Of a stretch of DNA of 64,000 bases, positions 23,087-31,955 are shown piece after piece. The DNA comes from a virus. The translations under genes and the position numbers were made by a program. Location of the stretch: IMG/VR virus record IMGVR_UViG_3300010885_023060, positions 1 to 64,000 of that record; one strand, written 5' to 3'. The notes under the pieces are model-generated. The model ran no database searches, was not told the DNA's origin, and was given only the letters and a program-made list of their open reading frames with translations. How positions within the stretch are numbered: the stretch's first letter is position 1; each line of letters begins with the position of its first letter.

Positions 23087-24568
23087 TTATACCACGTTCA
23101 TCGATTGTATCATATAATCAATATCTTCATCATCTGATGGTTTATTATATGACTCTTTAGTTATAGGTTCATAGTCTTCGTAGGTCTTCTTGTGATCTAC
23201 ATATCTAACAAGAGGTGAATCATATACAAAGGTTGATCCAGTAATTCTATTCTTTGGTATCTGAAGCTGCATGATGTTGTCATCCTCAGAATCATCTCCA
23301 CTAATTAACTTTTTCTCAGTTATAAATATAGTCACTGCACACTTCTGTTGAATAGCTAGTGATCCACCAGTGTCAGATTGCTGAACAACTTCTCTTTTTT
23401 CTTTCATTCTATTTGAGTTTTCTTGAGCCGTAATAATAAGGACGCAGTTCATGTCTCTAGCCAACTTTTCTAGGCGAACCATCATCTCTTCAAACTCGCC
23501 CCAACGAGGCTTGCCTTTGCCACCCTTTGTAAACATAGACTGGATAGTATCTATAACAATTACATCTGGAATGCGATCTGCATTTCCCATGATGTCTCTA
23601 AGCCATCTTTCTAAGTCCTCAAAATAGGGAGTGTCTGGATCATGTCTTACCATGAATCTGTCACCCCACTCATCAAGCTTAGCCTTAAAGATGCCGATGT
23701 TCTTAACCTTTTCTTCTTGAGTCCAGTCTCTTGACTCTGCATAAACATTTTTTCCAATTATCTGCGTCATCAATACTCTTTCCCAGTGGGAAATTGCTTC
23801 CTCAAAGTTTACATAAAGAACTCTATATCCGGTGTCTGCCCAGTGGTTAACCAAGCACTTAGCAAACGTACTCTTGCCCTTGCCTGACGCAGCAATTATT
23901 GCATGCACTGCCCCCTTAAAGAATCCACCATTGTCTGTGTATCCCATAGCTCTATTCAATGCCTTGTATTGCGTAGGAAGAAAGTTTGGTATCTCCAACA
24001 GTGCTTCAGCTCTACGTGATATATCGTTTGCAGTAGTAACATTGTCGAGTGGATTATAATTTAAATCATTTTCTAAATCTTTAATATCAGAAGTAATCTG
24101 AGTAATGCGAGTTATATCTTTGTCAGACTTCTCACCTTTTTGAGTTAATAGCATCTGCAACTCCTGCAAAGCATCTAACTGTTTTCTCTTGTTGGCTTTG
24201 TGTTTTACTATTTTGATTACTGATTCAGGTGTAGACAGATCTATGGTTGCATAGATATCCATCATTGTTTCTACACCTGAAGCTCCACCAAGAGCTGAGT
24301 AGATATCACTCTCTGATTCAAGCCATACTCTAAATGATATAGGGTCGACTACATCTAATTTTGTTGTATGATAATAGCCAAGTACTGCTCTGTAGAATTC
24401 ATTAATGCCACTTTGGCCATGGATAGTTCCTACTATGTCTTCTGGAAGAGCTGAATCAAATAATTCTATAGCTCCTTTTTGTCTTAGTGATAGAGCAAAT
24501 ATCTGATACTCAATTGGATACTCTGGCTTGACAGAATCTTGTTCTTGTTGCACTTCTTCAATTGTCAT
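23087..24568 (-). CDS. DnaB-like replicative helicase
   Basis: 493 aa. RecA-fold C-terminal half: Walker A AASGKGKSTFAK (about residue 225), Walker B VIVIDTIQSMF (about 336), and a helicase loop DTGGSLAIQQ. N-terminal half is helical as in the DnaB family. Would unwind the fork together with the PolIII alpha and AEP primase encoded next to it. Confidence 0.85.
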   Translation of the reverse strand: MTIEEVQQEQDSVKPEYPIEYQIFALSLRQKGAIELFDSALPEDIVGTIHGQSGINEFYRAVLGYYHTTKLDVVDPISFRVWLESESDIYSALGGASGVETMMDIYATIDLSTPESVIKIVKHKANKRKQLDALQELQMLLTQKGEKSDKDITRITQITSDIKDLENDLNYNPLDNVTTANDISRRAEALLEIPNFLPTQYKALNRAMGYTDNGGFFKGAVHAIIAASGKGKSTFAKCLVNHWADTGYRVLYVNFEEAISHWERVLMTQIIGKNVYAESRDWTQEEKVKNIGIFKAKLDEWGDRFMVRHDPDTPYFEDLERWLRDIMGNADRIPDVIVIDTIQSMFTKGGKGKPRWGEFEEMMVRLEKLARDMNCVLIITAQENSNRMKEKREVVQQSDTGGSLAIQQKCAVTIFITEKKLISGDDSEDDNIMQLQIPKNRITGSTFVYDSPLVRYVDHKKTYEDYEPITKESYNKPSDDEDIDYMIQSMNVV

Positions 24569-25202
24569 TTTTCTTTGACTCTTTCACTTTCCTATAATAG
24601 GATTTTTTATTTTCTGAATTCTTTTTTTTTGCTGCTATGTAGGCAGGGTTGTCTTTAGCAGATTTTTTAAATGTTTCTTTTTTAACATGCTCAGAACTTC
24701 TTATGGCATCCAGCATTCTATTATACACTGATTCCTCAGTAAGCATGTCATTATAGCGAAATACTATTAGAGCAATTCCTTGCTCTTTGCATAGCTTCGC
24801 TTTTATTTCGTCTCTTTTTTGCGCTTCTTCAAAGTCATATTTTGAATCAAAGAATCTTTGAGTATAATAAAAATGCTGTCTGCCATGATACTCTGCTGCT
24901 ATAGCATACTTCTCGCAGTATACATCCAGTCTAAGCTTTTCACCTATATGAAATTCATTTATTACTTTTTCACCTGGTAAAAGTTTTGCCATTATAGCTG
25001 TTAGTGCAGCTTGGCCTCTAGACATCTTTTTGTGATGTTCTTTAATCCAAGATAAGCCAAGATGATTAATCTTTTTATTAAGCTCATGAATTGTTATTGA
25101 CATTTCTTTTGCTATCTGATTTAAAGATAGACTTGTATCAAATAAAAGATCCGTCAAGAACTCATCATCGTCTTTTATCTCATCCCAACTGCTCTTGGGC
25201 AT
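24558..25202 (-). CDS. VSR/DUF559-like endonuclease with N-terminal helix-turn-helix
   Basis: 214 aa. Residues about 20-55 look like a helix-turn-helix (LSLNQIAKEMSITIHELNKK). The central part LRLDVYCEKYAIAAEYHGRQHF, QKRDEIKAKLCKEQGIALIVF is typical of VSR-type nucleases. The C-terminus is very lysine-rich. Could be a repair enzyme or homing-type nuclease. Confidence 0.65.
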   Translation of the reverse strand: MPKSSWDEIKDDDEFLTDLLFDTSLSLNQIAKEMSITIHELNKKINHLGLSWIKEHHKKMSRGQAALTAIMAKLLPGEKVINEFHIGEKLRLDVYCEKYAIAAEYHGRQHFYYTQRFFDSKYDFEEAQKRDEIKAKLCKEQGIALIVFRYNDMLTEESVYNRMLDAIRSSEHVKKETFKKSAKDNPAYIAAKKKNSENKKSYYRKVKESKKNDN

Positions 25203-25207
25203 GATCC

Positions 25208-25846
25208 TTATACCTTAGCTTTAGCTACGGCTCTTGCTACTGTTAAAGACTTTCCTAAGTCCAGTATAGACATCTTTGTTGTTTCCCATATCTTAGGAGC
25301 AATAGCAGAGCTGAACATTGGACAATCCAATACACAAAAATCATACTCATTACTAAATTCAGATATCTGAGACATAACACTATCTATTTTTTCATAGAAA
25401 TCGTTATAAGGAACATGAATAAAGGCGGAGTCCTTAGAAAAATATTTAGATATAAGACTCTTGTACTGAAAGCTAATGACTAAAGTTTTCGTATGCTTAA
25501 GATAGTGAGACATAAATATTTTAAATACTTCTTCGTTGTTATTAATGTAATTTTCCAAGAAGGCTGCATCTGCAAACTTTTGATTGCTAAGACCAACTCT
25601 ATTAAGTTTATCTTCAAATGTTTCTAGGAAATCTTTTTGAGATGCTTTAAAAAACATGGGGTCAGAGCTTGTTAATCCAGAAAGAATAGCATTGGTAAAG
25701 TTTTTTGGTGGTTTCTTCTCACCTTTTAATTCTCCAATAGCACTAAATAAAGAAGATCTTGTATAGGTAACGAATGCAAACCTATTCTTCTTTTCTAGCA
25801 ATTCTGTTACTTTGATTATAGTTTGCTTTTCGGTTAAAGTTTCCAT
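25208..25846 (-). CDS. Hypothetical protein, GT-D-like pattern
   Basis: 212 aa. FAFVTYTRSSLFSAIGELKG and a C-terminal LDLGKSL recall the GT-D glycosyltransferase fold, but the usual RyGDGE motif is not obvious. It is packed against a GT2 glycosyltransferase gene, which weakly supports a sugar role. Uncertain. Confidence 0.4.
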   Translation of the reverse strand: METLTEKQTIIKVTELLEKKNRFAFVTYTRSSLFSAIGELKGEKKPPKNFTNAILSGLTSSDPMFFKASQKDFLETFEDKLNRVGLSNQKFADAAFLENYINNNEEVFKIFMSHYLKHTKTLVISFQYKSLISKYFSKDSAFIHVPYNDFYEKIDSVMSQISEFSNEYDFCVLDCPMFSSAIAPKIWETTKMSILDLGKSLTVARAVAKAKV

Positions 25847-25847
25847 T

Positions 25848-26531
25848 TTATTTATTCCAGTTCATTAGTACAGGGTTAGGATCGGCTATAGATTGAATGT
25901 GATTTATGTTATGAAACTGACCTGCATCTAGAGTCATGTATCGTTCGTGCTTAGATTTCTTGTCCTCATCACGGACATAACCTAGGTGTTGCATCATTAG
26001 TTTTGATGCTCTCCAGAAATTATGAGCTCGCACTAACTGGGGCACATAGGTCGGTTCTGAACCGCATGCTAGCTTCTTGTCAAAGAATGTTCCGCCATTT
26101 TGATATCTAAAGATTCTAGAACTATCGCTTGGAGTCCATAGCTTGTCTACTCTATATTGAGTATCATTCCACATGTGATAGAATCTCACGTTAACAACAT
26201 CATAAGGAGATCTATTAAGGACATCTCTTAATTTCATATCGTGTTCATGAAAAAGCATTTCATCACAGTCTATTGCAACTATCCAGTCACCCTCTGTTGC
26301 AAACTTCTCTAAGTTTTTCCATGCAGTTGATCTTAAGTTTCCTTCGCTTTCATTAAACATTGATTTGTTTGAACTAAAGACTTCGGCGTACTTAGAAGCT
26401 ATTTCTATTGTGTTATCTGTAGAGCAGTCATCAGTGAATATTATTTTATCTACTTGCGCAGATAGTCTTTCAAGCACTGGCTCTAAGAATCTATCAGCTT
26501 CGTTTTTTCCAACTATTTGGGCGATTATCAT
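25848..26531 (-). CDS. GT2-family glycosyltransferase
   Basis: 227 aa. IIAQIVGKNEADRFL, then FTDDCSTDNTIEIA and IVAIDCDEML (DxD) define the GT2 core. Probably transfers a sugar to DNA base modifications, virion proteins or a glycan; the acceptor is unknown. Confidence 0.75.
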   Translation of the reverse strand: MIIAQIVGKNEADRFLEPVLERLSAQVDKIIFTDDCSTDNTIEIASKYAEVFSSNKSMFNESEGNLRSTAWKNLEKFATEGDWIVAIDCDEMLFHEHDMKLRDVLNRSPYDVVNVRFYHMWNDTQYRVDKLWTPSDSSRIFRYQNGGTFFDKKLACGSEPTYVPQLVRAHNFWRASKLMMQHLGYVRDEDKKSKHERYMTLDAGQFHNINHIQSIADPNPVLMNWNK

Positions 26532-26546
26532 TTTAACCTCTTAAGT

Positions 26547-26581
26547 AAAAAAGGGCTGGGGATTCGCTACCCCAGCCCTTT
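26547..26581 (-). terminator. Rho-independent terminator
   Basis: 12-bp stem AAAGGGCTGGGG with CCCCAGCCCTTT, 8-base loop, followed by U6 on the minus strand. It ends the 63-aa gene (26596-26787) and separates it from the GT2 gene. Confidence 0.85.
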
Positions 26582-26595
26582 ACGTACATGAACTA

Positions 26596-26787
26596 TTAAG
26601 CTGTAAGCTCTTCGATTTGATCACGAGCTTCGATAGAAGAAATGCGCTCAATATCTGTAGTATTGAACAATACTTCCCCCGTAATTCCACGGCGACCCAT
26701 AGAAAGCTTCTGTGCATCTGTCTTGTTATTTGCTTTTACAAGTGTTGTGGTAGTAACAGCAAAGTACTTGAACTTGTTATCTGACAT
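26596..26787 (-). CDS. Small protein, 63 aa, sharing a module with the metallophosphoesterase
   Basis: KFKYFAVTTTTLVKANNKTDAQKLSMG is very like the N-terminus of the metallophosphoesterase gene at 56162-57418 (KYFLVTKSHIVKAKNMTHAKAL). It therefore seems a free-standing copy of a short domain. Followed by a strong terminator. Function unknown; ribosome site AAGGAA. Confidence 0.65.
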   Translation of the reverse strand: MSDNKFKYFAVTTTTLVKANNKTDAQKLSMGRRGITGEVLFNTTDIERISSIEARDQIEELTA

Positions 26788-26800
26788 TTTATTTTCCTTC

Positions 26801-27205
26801 TTATTTTGTTGGATAATGTATTGCTATATATTCTATAGCATCTTGCAGGGTGTCTGCAAGTTTTGTTGCCATATATCTCATATATGGTCGATCTTTATTC
26901 TGATTAGAACACATAACAACTGCTGGTTGATTATGGATTTTTGCCCATGCCATTTCGTAGTCTGTTCCTATGTAGGCTCTATCTTCTAACATGTATTCTA
27001 CCAGAAGAATGTCTGATCTCTTCTGCATAAATAGATTTTTTTGTACCTTTTCTTCTGGGGACATATCTTCCCCTTCTGGTATAGAAGTTGGGTCCAACAC
27101 TTTGTATCCACGTAAGGCCAACATGAATGTAGCTTCTTGTCTCCATCCCTTGGCATAGTCGCCAACATAATCCATAGCGCCAGCTAAATAAACTGTAATA
27201 CTCAT
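26801..27205 (-). CDS. Nucleoside 2-deoxyribosyltransferase-like
   Basis: 134 aa from MSITVYL (overlaps the preceding TGA). VYLAGAMDY, the RSDILLVEYM segment and GTDYEMAWA fit this fold. It would move deoxyribose between bases or hydrolyse them, belonging to the nucleotide-metabolism set. Confidence 0.65.
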   Translation of the reverse strand: MSITVYLAGAMDYVGDYAKGWRQEATFMLALRGYKVLDPTSIPEGEDMSPEEKVQKNLFMQKRSDILLVEYMLEDRAYIGTDYEMAWAKIHNQPAVVMCSNQNKDRPYMRYMATKLADTLQDAIEYIAIHYPTK

Positions 27206-27606
27206 ACAGGCCAATAATACTCTAAGTCTGATGGTTCGTCAAAATACTCAGAATAATATTCATAATCTTTTCTAAGAAGATTAGATCTATGAGAACGATG
27301 AAATTGATCATCACCAAACCATGAAGGCAGGATCATCTTACTACTATCTACTTCTTCAAATACCATATTATTTTTATACCCACGATTCATCCATTCGGCA
27401 ATCGTATGGTTTTGATATACTTTTAATGCTTCTTCGTAACCAGACCACATGCGAGTGACTGGATGATTGCGCCAGCCTTTCGTATGCGTTCTTTCGAGTA
27501 GAACATTAAGAACTTGATATGTTTCAACACGTTGTTTTCCTAACCGGCGATAATCTAATACTTGAACTGATTTAACAAAATCAGAATATGGTAAAAATGT
27601 TTGCAC
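27202..27606 (-). CDS. Pyrimidine-dimer DNA glycosylase (MSMEG_6728/Pyr_excise-like)
   Basis: 134 aa. MQTFLPYSDFVKSVQVLDYR, RLGKQRVETYQVL, WRNHPVTRMWSGYEEAL and EWMNRGYKNN are the family's blocks. Arginine codons here are often CGT/CGC, unlike the AGA-rich neighbours, which suggests recent acquisition. It carries the one in-frame CGG (27546-27544) that does not need a shift: the protein continues normally, and +1 reading would meet TAG at once. Confidence 0.8.
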   Translation of the reverse strand: MQTFLPYSDFVKSVQVLDYRRLGKQRVETYQVLNVLLERTHTKGWRNHPVTRMWSGYEEALKVYQNHTIAEWMNRGYKNNMVFEEVDSSKMILPSWFGDDQFHRSHRSNLLRKDYEYYSEYFDEPSDLEYYWPV

Positions 27607-28007
27607 TATTTAACTTTCTTGAACTCAGTGAAGGTTTTGTCACCAACACCATAATACTCTCTAGCTAAGCCAGAAGCAATTATATCATCATTCAAACAAG
27701 CTCCTGCTTCATTCCAAATCTTTGCAAGAACTCTTCCATACTTTTCGTTCTTATCTATAATTGTTTCTATTTTTACTTTATGACCGGCAGCGGTTAACCA
27801 TTGATCAGTAAACTCTTTTGCTGCAAGACCCATCTTTTTTTCTTCTATATTAGAAGTACGACTCTCTGGTGTGTTCACTCCATAGAGACGAACTCTACCC
27901 TTCTTAAGGGTGTCGAAACCTAGGTCGATAATAATATCAAACGTATCTCCATCAACTACTTTTTTTACTTCTGCGTTGTATATCCACGGATTTAATTTTT
28001 CTGTCAT
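27606..28007 (-). CDS. Staphylococcal nuclease-like (SNase) protein
   Basis: 133 aa. VVDGDTFDIII, RVRLYGVNTPESR, GLAAKEFTDQW and KYGRVLAKIW carry the SNase-fold catalytic and calcium residues. No signal peptide, so it acts inside the infected cell, possibly degrading host DNA. A second SNase-like domain lies in the virion protein at the right edge. Confidence 0.85.
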   Translation of the reverse strand: MTEKLNPWIYNAEVKKVVDGDTFDIIIDLGFDTLKKGRVRLYGVNTPESRTSNIEEKKMGLAAKEFTDQWLTAAGHKVKIETIIDKNEKYGRVLAKIWNEAGACLNDDIIASGLAREYYGVGDKTFTEFKKVK

Positions 28008-28019
28008 TTTAATCTCTTT

Positions 28020-29108
28020 CTATATTTCTTTTATCTGATCTATTACCCATTTTATCACAGGGCTTGCTACTCCGTTGCCACACATTTTATATCGTGCTGA
28101 GTCGGAGTTAGTCTTCCCATCTGCTCTATTTAGAGTATGATTATCGGGCCAACCCATCAGTCTTTCACACTCCAATGGAGTCAGTCGACGTATGTTTGTA
28201 ATCGGCTGTGGAGACACCATTGGGACTGTATTGCCTCCAGTGCCCATCCTACGGGTTAAGCACGGGGCTATATCGTCTTCGTAGGTTCTTACATTATTGA
28301 CTCTTGTTCCATCAAGAATAATTGGTTTAGATTCAACTACTAGTTTATTTTCAGATACGTATTGATTTCCAACACCCTTATAGTCTCTAGCCTGTAATGA
28401 CCCAACGATCTCTACTACTAAATTCTCTCCTCGGCTTGATGGGACTCCCCCTTCACCACCGCTTCTAAGGCAGTTTGCAACTTCTCTGGCAGCTTCTTGC
28501 CCTTGTTTGAGACTCTTCTTAAAATCCCCTGAGCTGCCTTCGTTGACAGGGAGTACTTTGTCTGGACATCTTGAGGCAATTGCAGTATCGAAGACAGAGA
28601 GGAGGTACACACGTCTTCTTCTTTGGGCGACTCCGAAGTATTGTGCATCCAAGACTGCCCACTCACTGAAACACGCCCCTGCTTCATCCATTTCACGGAG
28701 GGCTTGCCCGAAGTCTGCACCTGCGTTGGATGATAAGGCTCCTGTGACGTTCTCCCAGATTGTCCATTTAGGATATTGTCCATTTGATTTTTCTCTCATT
28801 TCTTTAATTATTCTAGTTGCTTCAAAAAATAGACCTGATCTTTCACCATCAAGTCCTGCTCGTTTACCTGCAACAGAAAGGTCCTGACATGGAGATCCAA
28901 ATGTTATTACATCAACAAAGGGAAGATCGTATCCGCTAACGTCTTTGATGTCACGAAATTTTGGAACGTTTGGCCAATGGTATGAAAGCGTTTGCTGGCA
29001 ATGCTCATCTATCTCTACCTGGAATAAGCAGTCTAGTCCTGATTCATCTAAACCAAGATCTATACCACCGACTCCAGCAAAAAGAGATCCGTATGTTTTG
29101 ATTGACAC
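28020..29108 (-). CDS. DNA cytosine-5 methyltransferase
   Basis: 362 aa. SLFAGVGGIDLGL (SAM motif I), FGSPCQDLSVAGKR (catalytic Cys, about residue 74), WENV (ENV motif), the QRRRR block and a C-terminal CGNGVASPV are the standard order of C5 methylases. The target region lies between about 180 and 290. Probably protects phage DNA from restriction; no cognate restriction enzyme gene is adjacent. Confidence 0.9.
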   Translation of the reverse strand: MSIKTYGSLFAGVGGIDLGLDESGLDCLFQVEIDEHCQQTLSYHWPNVPKFRDIKDVSGYDLPFVDVITFGSPCQDLSVAGKRAGLDGERSGLFFEATRIIKEMREKSNGQYPKWTIWENVTGALSSNAGADFGQALREMDEAGACFSEWAVLDAQYFGVAQRRRRVYLLSVFDTAIASRCPDKVLPVNEGSSGDFKKSLKQGQEAAREVANCLRSGGEGGVPSSRGENLVVEIVGSLQARDYKGVGNQYVSENKLVVESKPIILDGTRVNNVRTYEDDIAPCLTRRMGTGGNTVPMVSPQPITNIRRLTPLECERLMGWPDNHTLNRADGKTNSDSARYKMCGNGVASPVIKWVIDQIKEI

Positions 29109-29110
29109 TA

Positions 29111-29926
29111 TTAGTCTCTCTCTATTCCTATGTGGTCACAAGCTTTTCTGAATATCTCTCTACTTATAGGGAAGTATCTGTCTGCATGACTGATGCCCTC
29201 TCCTGGTTTTGGAGTGCTAGCGTGCCAGCTATGACCTATTGAGACAGAGCCATCATAAACCACGTTATAGCCAAGATGTCTTGCAAAATACGAGCACCAA
29301 GTCTCTTCATAATAGTGTGGGGTTGGCAAGAATGCGCCTATTGCATCTGGATATATTTCTCTGTAGTTAGGATCATTGGTCATTGCTTCCCATACATCTC
29401 TTCTTACGAAATAAGCAGAGCCAGATACTGTAACGCAATCAATTTGATCCCTATAGAGAGAGTCTTCTGGGTCATGCTCTCGCCAGCCTCTGTGCTTTGG
29501 TTCAGTATTCGTACCGATTATGCCTGCATGAGTTATGTAACCATGCTCATCTCTTTGCTTTGGACCAAGTATGTGAATGTTTGGGTTATTTGCAAAGGCT
29601 TTTTCTATATTCAAACAGTCTTCATTTGTCATCCAAACGTCGCCATTTAATACTCCAATTATCTCTGCACTGCTTTTGGAAGCCATGTAGTTAATTGCAG
29701 AAGAGTATCCTATATTTTTTCTTAAGAACGTTCTATCAATTAAATAACGTTCCTCATTCTCTCTCAGCCATGGGACAAAGTCATCTGTAGAATCATTGTC
29801 CATGATATAAAGGTTCCAATTTTTTTCGAGCGCACCATTTGAACTGTATAAATCTGAATGCAAAGTGTCCAAAAATCTTTGCAATAGTGGTCTAGTGTTG
29901 TGGTTTACCACGCATAGGTCAATCAT
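29111..29926 (-). CDS. GT2-family glycosyltransferase
   Basis: 271 aa. LCVVNHNTRPLLQRFLDTL, IMDNDSTDDFVPWL and GVLNGDVWMT form the GT2 core, and EETWCSYFARHLGYNVVYDG resembles the later catalytic region. Together with the genes at 25848 and 1065-7762, at least three separate sugar-transfer loci are present. Confidence 0.75.
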   Translation of the reverse strand: MIDLCVVNHNTRPLLQRFLDTLHSDLYSSNGALEKNWNLYIMDNDSTDDFVPWLRENEERYLIDRTFLRKNIGYSSAINYMASKSSAEIIGVLNGDVWMTNEDCLNIEKAFANNPNIHILGPKQRDEHGYITHAGIIGTNTEPKHRGWREHDPEDSLYRDQIDCVTVSGSAYFVRRDVWEAMTNDPNYREIYPDAIGAFLPTPHYYEETWCSYFARHLGYNVVYDGSVSIGHSWHASTPKPGEGISHADRYFPISREIFRKACDHIGIERD

Positions 29927-29932
29927 AGTTCC

Positions 29933-30184
29933 TCAGACACTCATTCTTGCTACAACTGTAAGCTCAAAAGAATCTAACTCAGTAAATCCCATATTTATAA
30001 ACTCATCATATTCTTTTTTTGCCTTGTCTAGATCATACAAGCAGAACTCTTCTAATCTATTCTTATACTGCTGAGCAGTTACCATCTTTTTTTCTTTCGG
30101 TTTATCTTGACTCTTAGCAATAAGATAGCCGATGCAAAAGCATCCAGCTAAAAAAATTACTGACTTACTATTCTTCATCATCAT
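29933..30184 (-). CDS. Membrane-anchored small protein, about 83 aa
   Basis: One N-terminal span (SVIFLAGCFCIGYLIAKS) and a charged helical rest (KNRLEEFCLYDLDKAKKEYD). The start is one of three consecutive ATG codons overlapping the preceding stop; 30184 is taken. Function unknown. Confidence 0.5.
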   Translation of the reverse strand: MMMKNSKSVIFLAGCFCIGYLIAKSQDKPKEKKMVTAQQYKNRLEEFCLYDLDKAKKEYDEFINMGFTELDSFELTVVARMSV

Positions 30185-30407
30185 CGTATCCATCTTCTCC
30201 GTTAAAGTATGTCTTTGCAGACCATTCGTATATACCATTCACTATATCATGATATCTTAACTTTTCCTGCTCTGATTTACTATCGTTAGCAATAGAAACG
30301 TATGTACTAGCTATGTGATTAAGAGTCTCTATCTTAGCAACAAAGGCTGCTTCTCCAGAATTAATCTTTAATAATATTTTCTTTTTTTGATTCTTTTTTT
30401 TAGTCAT
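30168..30407 (-). CDS. Hypothetical protein, 79 aa
   Basis: Very basic start (MTKKKNQKKKILLK), a helical middle and an acidic end DGYDDDEE. Its stop overlaps the next gene. Function unknown. Confidence 0.55.
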   Translation of the reverse strand: MTKKKNQKKKILLKINSGEAAFVAKIETLNHIASTYVSIANDSKSEQEKLRYHDIVNGIYEWSAKTYFNGEDGYDDDEE

Positions 30408-30636
30408 CGTTTTGTTTTTTCTTTTTTATTTCTGCTGTCTGTACTTCTTCTTCTGCAACTTGATAAACACAAAGGTTTTGGCTATCCGGTTCAAATGTAA
30501 CAAACAGAATCTTCTTATCTTTTAAAGAGTAACCTTCTGGTGGAGCAGATTCTAGTGCTATCTTTTTAGAAGCACAACCAAACACCTGACTCAGTCCGTC
30601 GTATACAACTACATAATTTAATTTTCCAGCAGCCAT
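30400..30636 (-). CDS. Hypothetical protein, 78 aa
   Basis: MAAGKLNYVVVYDGLSQVFG... strand-rich first half and a Lys-rich end. Shares one base with the deaminase gene. Function unknown. Confidence 0.55.
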   Translation of the reverse strand: MAAGKLNYVVVYDGLSQVFGCASKKIALESAPPEGYSLKDKKILFVTFEPDSQNLCVYQVAEEEVQTAEIKKKKQNDD

Positions 30637-31082
30637 TAGCTTACCATTATCGTTTCTACTCCTGCTTTATTTAAAAAAGCTTTTATGTTAGCCCAATCAT
30701 TATAGCTATCATCATGCATATAATACAACTTTGTGACTGTAGAATTTGCTATTAACTTTGCGCAAGTAAAACATGGAGGCCCATTCACATACAGCTTTAT
30801 GGGTTTAGAACTATAGTCTGAGTGAAGGAAAGCATTCTGCTCAGCGTGTGTTGCTATGCAATTGTCATACATTGATCCTGATTCAGAATTTACTAGAGCT
30901 CTTGGGCACCCACCATCAGAGCAGTGCGTAAAGTTTTTAGGTCCACCATTGTAACCTGTTCCGACAACATGACCAAACTCATCGACTAAAACCGCAGAAT
31001 ACTTTTTCTTGCTACAGGTTGAGAATATGGTCGCATGCTGTACACATAGCTCCATGAATTGTAAATCTTTTCTAGATAACAT
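30636..31082 (-). CDS. dCMP deaminase-like zinc enzyme
   Basis: 148 aa. HAEQNAF (zinc His and catalytic Glu) and PPCFTCAKLI (two zinc Cys) are the cytidine/dCMP deaminase core; YNGGPKNF is the substrate loop. It would make dUMP from dCMP for the ThyX encoded two genes upstream. Confidence 0.85.
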   Translation of the reverse strand: MLSRKDLQFMELCVQHATIFSTCSKKKYSAVLVDEFGHVVGTGYNGGPKNFTHCSDGGCPRALVNSESGSMYDNCIATHAEQNAFLHSDYSSKPIKLYVNGPPCFTCAKLIANSTVTKLYYMHDDSYNDWANIKAFLNKAGVETIMVS

Positions 31083-31086
31083 ATTA

Positions 31087-31245
31087 CTAGATAAAGACTA
31101 AAATTCCAAGAAGGATCGCTCCAATTATGCTTGAGACTACAGCTATGTTCTTATCTCTTTTATTTTTTTCAACTTGAGCTAATATTTGTAGATTAGTAGA
31201 GATTACTAGCAGGAGTGCAAATAAAGTAATTTTTATAAACAACAT
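31087..31245 (-). CDS. Small membrane protein with two spans, 52 aa
   Basis: MLFIKITLFALLLVISTN, then a polar loop with KNKRDK, then VVSSIIGAILLGILVFI. It fits exactly between the ThyX and deaminase genes. Function unknown; antiholin or membrane accessory are possible. Confidence 0.5.
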   Translation of the reverse strand: MLFIKITLFALLLVISTNLQILAQVEKNKRDKNIAVVSSIIGAILLGILVFI

Positions 31246-31247
31246 GA

Positions 31248-31955
31248 TCAAGACCCTGATCCCATTAATGCCATCATAGAGACTGGATAAAGTGGCTGTA
31301 CAAGCCTATAGACTGCGTTTGCATAATCCTGTATCTCAACTTGAGAATCCTCAGCAAGTCTTTGTGAGAGGAAAAGCACAGCTGATTGCAAAGAGCAAGA
31401 CCATCTATACACTACGTACATAGAATAAGCTGGCAAAAATAGTCTGGCTTGCTCCGCAGCAATTCCCTGCTCCATTGCCATTTTGTATAAAGCTTCACCT
31501 TTTTCAGCATAAGACATTAGGGAGTCTGTTAGTGTTGATCCTATAAAAGGGTCAGCTATGCCCTGAGAGCCCTGTTTCTTATCCTCTGGTGCCAGTCTCC
31601 ATTGATTAGGCTCTGGAATATAAAACTCTGGCTCCATGGTTATATATCTTCTTGAAGATTCATTCCAAGAATCCATAGTATGATCAGATCCAACGACATA
31701 TTTCCAATGCTGTCTAGCCACCATCAATGGGGCTTTAAATTCAAAGGTCATAAATGCATGTCTGAATGGAGACATGTGATTTTCTCTTGCCAAAAAGTTA
31801 ATTAACTTTCCATCAGATGGAGTCATTGAATCTTTTTCTTTTGCAAAAGAAGCTCTAGCTGCATTTACAACAGAAAGATCACTTCCCATATTGTCGACAA
31901 GTCTTACATAACCCTTATCTAAAACATCTATTAAATTAATCGGTTTCTCCATCAT
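31248..31955 (-). CDS. thyX: FAD-dependent thymidylate synthase
   Basis: 235 aa from MMEKPINL (start chosen near the overlap with the gene upstream; the in-frame extension of ten basic residues is doubtful). The ThyX motif is RQHWKYVVGSDHTMDS followed by WNESSRRY; an AEQARLFLPAYS block follows. It methylates dUMP to dTMP, completing the nucleotide set with the dCMP deaminase, RNR and dNMP kinase. Confidence 0.9.
   Translation of the reverse strand: MMEKPINLIDVLDKGYVRLVDNMGSDLSVVNAARASFAKEKDSMTPSDGKLINFLARENHMSPFRHAFMTFEFKAPLMVARQHWKYVVGSDHTMDSWNESSRRYITMEPEFYIPEPNQWRLAPEDKKQGSQGIADPFIGSTLTDSLMSYAEKGEALYKMAMEQGIAAEQARLFLPAYSMYVVYRWSCSLQSAVLFLSQRLAEDSQVEIQDYANAVYRLVQPLYPVSMMALMGSGS

Noticed and set aside
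28418-28887. Overlapping open frames on both strands inside the DNA methyltransferase gene
   Set aside because: Shadow frames of a clearly conserved gene; no ribosome sites and no domain.
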